From contig BCRI01000007.1 of NCBI GenBank assembly GCA_001552515.1, positions 1-64,000 on the forward strand: a DNA stretch of 64,000 nucleotides. The letters are read 5' to 3'. A model generated the notes under the pieces. That model did no database searches. It saw only the letters and a program-made list of their open reading frames with translations, and was not told the DNA's origin. Positions 60,229 through 64,000 of this stretch are shown one piece after another (within the stretch, counting starts at the first letter, position 1; each line of letters starts with the position of its first letter). This DNA comes from Sphaerimonospora mesophila NBRC 14179 = JCM 3151. Its GTDB lineage: Bacteria > Actinomycetota > Actinomycetes > Streptosporangiales > Streptosporangiaceae. Position numbers and translations under genes: made by a program.

Positions 60229-60905
60229 GCCGCCCGCCGATGAGGGGCATCGCGATCGCCGCGATCACGACGGCGCCGGTGGCCGCCACGGGTTTCGCCG
60301 ACTGGCGGATCTCCACGATCCTGCTGGCCGCGTGGGCGGTCGCCGTACTCGGCGTGGTCGAGGAGATCTCGCCGCTTCCCGCGATAACGCGGCTGAGCGT
60401 GCAGTCGCTGGCCGCCGGCGGGATCGTGCTCTGCGGCCTGCAGATCACGCTGACCGGTGATCTGGTGGACGGTCCGGTCACGGTGATGTGGACGGTGGCC
60501 GCGACGAACGGCTTCGCCCTGCTCGACCGGTTCGACCGGGCCGCGACGGGGGCCGCCGTGGCGGCGGCCGCCTGCCTCGCCGGCGCGGCGCTCGCCTCGG
60601 CCGAGCCGGCCCATGCCGTACTGCCCGGTGCGCTGCTCGCCGGGCTGGCCTGCGCCTGCCTCGGTGGCGGGGGGAGGCGGCTGGGCCCGTCGGCCTCGCT
60701 GTTCGCCGGGTTCGTCCTCGCCGCCGCGGCGACCGTCCTGGTCTGCGGGCGGGGCATCGGCGCGATCACCGCCGGGTTGGCGCTGCCCACCTCGATCACC
60801 GTGGCGATCGCCGCATGGACGGCGCGTCGTCACGCCGCCCATCGTCAGGCGACCTCGGCAACCCCTCCCCGTGATCTTGCGTTTTCTCGCAGGTCATACT
60901 TCTGA
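60225..60905 (+). CDS. Degenerate WecA/MraY-like membrane protein
   Basis: A 226-residue membrane protein with about seven hydrophobic segments that aligns with the C-terminal two thirds of WecA/MraY-type phosphoglycosyl transferases. The active sites are altered. Where those enzymes have DD before SPxxRLxxQ, this one has VVEEISPLPAITRLSVQSLA. NAFNLLDxxDG is NGFALLDRFDR, and GDxGSLFLG is GPSASLFAG. It is probably not a classic transferase and may help the coupled GT4 (ATGA overlap at 60225). Its last residues (about PRDLAFSRRSYF) and stop codon are encoded by the third giant repeat element. Confidence 0.72.
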   Translation: MSRPPMRGIAIAAITTAPVAATGFADWRISTILLAAWAVAVLGVVEEISPLPAITRLSVQSLAAGGIVLCGLQITLTGDLVDGPVTVMWTVAATNGFALLDRFDRAATGAAVAAAACLAGAALASAEPAHAVLPGALLAGLACACLGGGGRRLGPSASLFAGFVLAAAATVLVCGRGIGAITAGLALPTSITVAIAAWTARRHAAHRQATSATPPRDLAFSRRSYF

Positions 60906-61110
60906 CCTGCGCAAATCGACTCCATGATCTTGCGGTTTCGCACAGGCGAGCCGACCGACCTGCGCCAACGTGTTATGTGATCTTGCAGTCGCGAGCGCAA
61001 GATCACGAAATGCGTTTTCACTGCACAGAGGACGTGACTGCGAGAAACTGCAAGATCACGAACGGGAAATCCCTGCTCCTGGCCCGACGTGCGAGGATTC
61101 GCAAGATCAC
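60872..61110. repeat. Giant inverted-repeat element, copy 3 (53-bp TGATCTTGC units)
   Basis: TGATCTT starts at 60872, 60925 and 60978 (53 apart), and reversed units end at 61005, 61058 and 61109 (53 and 51). The central hairpin pairs GTGATCTTGC (60977-60986) with 60997-61006. The last reversed unit is 51 bases long and has the GAGCAGGGATTTC core, like the 51-base unit in copy 2. The element ends 29 bases before the rmlB stop and begins inside the end of the WecA-like gene, between convergent genes. Confidence 0.88.
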
Positions 61111-61138
61111 GGGGTATTCGCCGTTGAAGAGGGGTGGA

Positions 61139-62104
61139 TCAGGAGCGGAAGCGCCACCAGTGCTCGTGGTCTCGGTACCACCGGATGGCCTCGGCGAGGC
61201 CCTCGTCGAAGTCGACCACGGGCTCGTAGCCGATCGAACGGATCTTGGTGGAGTCGACCGAGTAGCGCAGATCGTGCCCCGGCCGGTCGCGTACGTGCTC
61301 GACCATCTCCCACCCGACGCCGAAGGCCGCGAGCAGCCGCTCGGTGAGCTCAAGATTGGTCAGCTCGACCCCGCCCCCGATGTTGTAGATCTCACCGGCC
61401 GAGCCCTTGTCCACGACGAGCTGGATGCCCCGGCAGTGGTCGGCCACGTGGAGCCATTCCCGCACGTTGCGGCCGTCGCCGTACAACGGGACGGGCCTGC
61501 CGTCGATGAGACGGGTGACGAACAGCGGGATGACCTTCTCCGGGTGCTGGTAGGGACCGTAGTTGTTGGAGCACCTGGTCACCCGTACGTCCAGGCCGTA
61601 GGTGCGGTGGTAGGCGCGGCAGAGCAGGTCGGCGCCGGCCTTCGCGGCCGAGTAGGGCGAGTTGGGCAGCGGCGGCTCCTCCTCGGTCCATGATCCCGTC
61701 TCGATCGATCCGTACACCTCGTCGGTGGAGATCTGGACGTACGTGCGGACGCCCGCCTCAAGGGCGGCCTGCAGCAGCCGCTGGGTGCCCTGGACGTTGG
61801 TCGTCACGAAGTCGCCCGCGCTGGTGATCGAGCGGTCGACGTGGGTCTCTGCGGCGAAGTTCACGATCAGGTCGTGCCCGGGGACGACGTCTCTGAGCCG
61901 GTTCATGTCGCTGATGTCGGCGCGTACGAAGGCGAGCCTGGGGTTGGTCTCGACCGGGGCCAGGTTGGCCAGCGTTCCCGCGTAGGTGAGCTTGTCCAGC
62001 ACGGTCACGTGGGCGTTCTCGTAACCCGGGTAGGCCCCGGACAGCAGCGACCGCACGTAGTGGGAGCCGATGAACCCGGCGCCGCCGGTGACCAGGATCT
62101 TCAT
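61139..62104 (-). CDS. rmlB: dTDP-glucose 4,6-dehydratase
   Basis: A 321-residue extended SDR enzyme that converts dTDP-glucose to dTDP-4-keto-6-deoxyglucose. The NAD motif TGGAGFIGS is at residues 6-14, and the family's Thr-Asp-Glu catalytic trio is in ISTDEVYG, with YxxxK in NSPYSAAKAG. CSNNYGPYQHPEKVIPL is characteristic of RmlB. The ATG at 62104 overlaps the rmlA stop by four bases (ATGA). The pathway leads to rhamnose or other 6-deoxysugars; rmlC and rmlD are not in the window. Confidence 0.95.
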   Translation of the reverse strand: MKILVTGGAGFIGSHYVRSLLSGAYPGYENAHVTVLDKLTYAGTLANLAPVETNPRLAFVRADISDMNRLRDVVPGHDLIVNFAAETHVDRSITSAGDFVTTNVQGTQRLLQAALEAGVRTYVQISTDEVYGSIETGSWTEEEPPLPNSPYSAAKAGADLLCRAYHRTYGLDVRVTRCSNNYGPYQHPEKVIPLFVTRLIDGRPVPLYGDGRNVREWLHVADHCRGIQLVVDKGSAGEIYNIGGGVELTNLELTERLLAAFGVGWEMVEHVRDRPGHDLRYSVDSTKIRSIGYEPVVDFDEGLAEAIRWYRDHEHWWRFRS

Positions 62105-63168
62105 GCGCGCACCTGAACCCTGCTGTGGTCGCCGACCATGAGCTGATGGGTGTTGGGCACTCCGGCCGCCCGGGTGACCTCGACATTGCGGCCGATCAGG
62201 GAGTGGGTCAGCCCGCTGACGCCCCTGATCGCCGAGTCGCCGAGCACGATGCTGTAGTCGACCTCGGCGTCCTCCAGCACGCAGCCCTCCCCGATCGAGG
62301 TGTAGGGGCCGACGTACGAGCGAATGATCTTCGTGTCCGCGCCGATCACGGCCGGCCCCCGGATGACCGAGCCCTCGACGACGGCGCCGGGGGCGATGAC
62401 GACGCGGCCGGTCACCTCCGACAGGCCGTCCACGGTCCCCCCGGTGTCGGGCTCGATCGCCTCCAGCACGATGCGGTTGCACTCCAGCATGTCCTGCAGC
62501 CGGCCGGTGTCGCGCCAGTAGCCGGTGACGAGGTGGGAGCGGACGCGGTGGCCGGTGTCGATCAGCCACTTGACCGCGTCGGTGATCTCCAGCTCCCCGC
62601 GTGCCGACGGCTCGATCGCGCGTACGGCCTCGTGGATCGCGGGCGAGAACGTGTAGACGCCGACGATCGCGAGGTCGCTGCGCGGGTGCTCGGGCTTCTC
62701 CTCCAGGCTGACGATCTCCCCGTCCGGGCCGAGCTCGGCCACGCCGTAGAACTGGGGCTCGGCCACGCGGGTGAGCAGGATGCGCGCGTCGCAGCGGTCC
62801 GCGCGGAAGGCGCCGACCAGACCGGTGATGCCGTCGACGAGGAAGTTGTCGCCCAGGTACATCACGAACGGATCGTCGGCCAGGAACTCCCGGGCGATGA
62901 GGACGCAGTGCGCCAGCCCGAGCGGGGCCTCCTGCTCGATGTAGGTGACGTCGAGGCCGAAGGCGGAGCCGTCGCCGACGGCCTCCCTGACCTCCCGCCC
63001 GGTGTCGCCGACGATGATCCCCACGCTGGTGATGCCGGCGTCTCTGATGGCCTCCAGCCCGTAGAAGAGCACCGGTTTGTTGGCGACCGGAACCAGTTGT
63101 TTCGCCGACGTGTGGGTGAGCGGGCGCAACCTCGTCCCCTTGCCACCCGCCAGAACCAGTGCCTTCAC
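62101..63168 (-). CDS. rmlA: Glucose-1-phosphate thymidylyltransferase, long form
   Basis: A 355-residue nucleotidyltransferase that makes dTDP-glucose from dTTP and glucose 1-phosphate. LVLAGGKGTRLRPLTHTSAKQ (residues 4-24) is the nucleotide-binding signature, and GYWRDTGRLQDMLECNR follows later. A left-handed beta-helix tail (about residues 250-340) makes it the long RmlA type seen in many deoxysugar loci, rather than the 290-residue form. I chose GTG 63168 (VKALVLAGGK) because AAGGA precedes it; farther starts add an uncharacteristic head. Confidence 0.95.
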   Translation of the reverse strand: MKALVLAGGKGTRLRPLTHTSAKQLVPVANKPVLFYGLEAIRDAGITSVGIIVGDTGREVREAVGDGSAFGLDVTYIEQEAPLGLAHCVLIAREFLADDPFVMYLGDNFLVDGITGLVGAFRADRCDARILLTRVAEPQFYGVAELGPDGEIVSLEEKPEHPRSDLAIVGVYTFSPAIHEAVRAIEPSARGELEITDAVKWLIDTGHRVRSHLVTGYWRDTGRLQDMLECNRIVLEAIEPDTGGTVDGLSEVTGRVVIAPGAVVEGSVIRGPAVIGADTKIIRSYVGPYTSIGEGCVLEDAEVDYSIVLGDSAIRGVSGLTHSLIGRNVEVTRAAGVPNTHQLMVGDHSRVQVRA

Positions 63169-63284
63169 GCGTGCCGAGTCCTTTCCTGGATTTTGCCGCC
63201 CGAGCAGAGAACACGCCGAGCGGCCGGATCTCCGTTTGAAATTATCGGTCGCGGAATCGCCGGGTTCCGCCGCACCGGCCGCTT

Positions 63285-63791
63285 TTACCGAACGACGTCG
63301 CATACCTTGCCGGATTCAGACGCCCGGTCCCGGAACGTCCACGACCGGTTAATCGCATAGCTCAGCGGCGGGCTCAGCAGGATTATCAGCGCCTGTGCGA
63401 TGAGGACCGGAATCCCGGCGAGCTCCACCAGCACGGGCAGGCCGACGACGGAAGCGCCGAGGAAGCTCAGCCCGACGACGTAGAAGCGCAGGTAGCCGGT
63501 GATCCAGCCACCCCGGGCCTGGAACACGACCAGCCGGTAGATCGGATAGACGATCACCACGGTGATCAGGTGCCCGACCACGACGAGGAAAAGATAGGGC
63601 ACCGCTCCCCCGGCCACCAGCAATCCCAGGCAAAGAAGCGCGTAATACACACCGGCGGTCATGGCGCCGGCCAGTAGATATGTGCTGCGCTGGCCTCGCA
63701 GAAGCGACACGAGAAGGCGCGGGAGAGCCGGGAGCGAGTCCCACCGCGCCGCCGTAGATTTCCTGTGATCTCGGCTCTTCAATTCGAGCAT
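63285..63791 (-). CDS. GtrA-family membrane protein
   Basis: A 168-residue protein with four predicted membrane helices (about residues 40-145) ending in SYAINRSWTFRDR, the conserved GtrA end. GtrA-type proteins help move polyprenyl-phosphate-linked sugars across the membrane or support glycosylation. It is on the same strand as rmlA-rmlB, 116 bases before rmlA, and divergent from a GT2 glycosyltransferase start, which fits a glycan-assembly locus. Confidence 0.88.
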   Translation of the reverse strand: MLELKSRDHRKSTAARWDSLPALPRLLVSLLRGQRSTYLLAGAMTAGVYYALLCLGLLVAGGAVPYLFLVVVGHLITVVIVYPIYRLVVFQARGGWITGYLRFYVVGLSFLGASVVGLPVLVELAGIPVLIAQALIILLSPPLSYAINRSWTFRDRASESGKVCDVVR

Positions 63792-63834
63792 GTCGCGCAG
63801 TGTAATAGGTGCTGAGAATGAACCGGGGGAATCA

Positions 63835-64000
63835 ATGTCGGTGTCGGTGGTGATCCCGTGTTATCGCTCGGCGCGGACCCTTCCGCAGTTGGTCGCCAGG
63901 CTGCTGCCGGTGCTGCGTGACGTCTCCCCGCCGCACGAGGTGATCCTCGTCGTCGACGGAAGCCCGGACGACACCTGGACGGTGGCCGCCGATCTGGCGC
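63835..64000 (+). CDS. Family 2 glycosyltransferase, partial (runs off the window)
   Basis: Fifty-five N-terminal residues are visible: MSVSVVIPCYRSARTLPQLV, then EVILVVDGSPDDTW. This is the start of a GT-A, family 2 glycosyltransferase; the SVVIPCYR entry strand and the first conserved Asp in VDGSPDDT are present. CCGGGGGA precedes ATG 63835 at a suitable distance. The gene continues past the window edge. It is divergent from the GtrA gene and probably works with it. Confidence 0.85.
   Translation, partial: MSVSVVIPCYRSARTLPQLVARLLPVLRDVSPPHEVILVVDGSPDDTWTVAADLA

Noticed and set aside
59080-63791. A deoxysugar antibiotic cluster
   Set aside because: RmlA and RmlB of the long type do occur in antibiotic loci, but there are no ketoreductase, aminotransferase or aglycone genes here. 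GtrA, LCP, GT2 and GT4 neighbours fit cell-surface glycan assembly better.

Overview
The window is high-GC actinobacterial chromosome. Strong G/C at third codon positions, frequent GTG starts, a Streptomyces-type leucine-catabolism operon, a long-form RmlA and sugar-nucleotide genes next to membrane and cell-wall genes fit a filamentous actinomycete, most likely a Streptosporangiales relative (Nonomuraea, Streptosporangium or Microbispora-like). The species cannot be named from the sequence alone. I see no rRNA, tRNA, CRISPR array, transposase, integrase or phage gene.

Layout. 0.4-3.5 kb: a proline-rich large protein, a lipoprotein and a WXG100-like small protein. 3.5-7.7 kb: a probable decayed gene, an FAD monooxygenase divergent from its TetR regulator across a long inverted repeat, an AlkD-like DNA repair protein, and a methyltransferase with an in-frame minisatellite. 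7.8-11.8 kb: a SNF2 helicase coupled to a SWIM zinc-finger protein. 11.8-19.6 kb: lipid kinase, secreted M6 metalloprotease, GlcD-type oxidase, Ser/Thr kinase, enoyl-CoA hydratase. 19.6-25.1 kb: a truncated ATPase, psuG-psuK (pseudouridine catabolism), a proline-rich hypothetical and a GNAT enzyme. 25.2-31.5 kb: leucine/branched-chain degradation operon (liuB-liuD-hmgL-acdH) with a divergent TetR gene. 31.7-42.5 kb: xylanase, an ECF41-type sigma factor with a partner oxidoreductase, a fused alpha/beta 2-oxoacid dehydrogenase E1, secreted and membrane proteins, and an LCP ligase. 42.5-45.4 kb: a SoxR regulon with two recognisable SoxR boxes. 45.7-52.3 kb: an enolase-superfamily protein and a complete livKHMGF operon. 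52.5-58.9 kb: VOC protein, aldehyde dehydrogenase, a lipoprotein plus an unusual FtsH-like protease, and a CMD-family protein. 59-64 kb: the edge of a glycan locus (GT4, degenerate WecA/MraY-like protein, rmlB, rmlA, GtrA, GT2 start).

Several parts work together. The liu operon, hmgL and possibly the E1 protein and the hydratase at 18.8 kb serve branched-chain amino acid breakdown, and livKHMGF could supply the substrates. SoxR would control an exporter and a quinone reductase. RmlA and RmlB make a dTDP-sugar for the glycosyltransferases.

The most unusual signal is not a gene. Three approximately 240-bp elements (24377-24617, 45452-45690, 60872-61110) have the same design: TGATCTTGC units at 53-bp (occasionally 51-bp) spacing, pointing inward from both sides to a central hairpin, so that each whole element is a giant imperfect inverted repeat placed at gene 3' ends. 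A second, unrelated repeat (80 bp, inverted pair at 52392 and 54701) also sits between convergent genes. I could not match either family to one I know.
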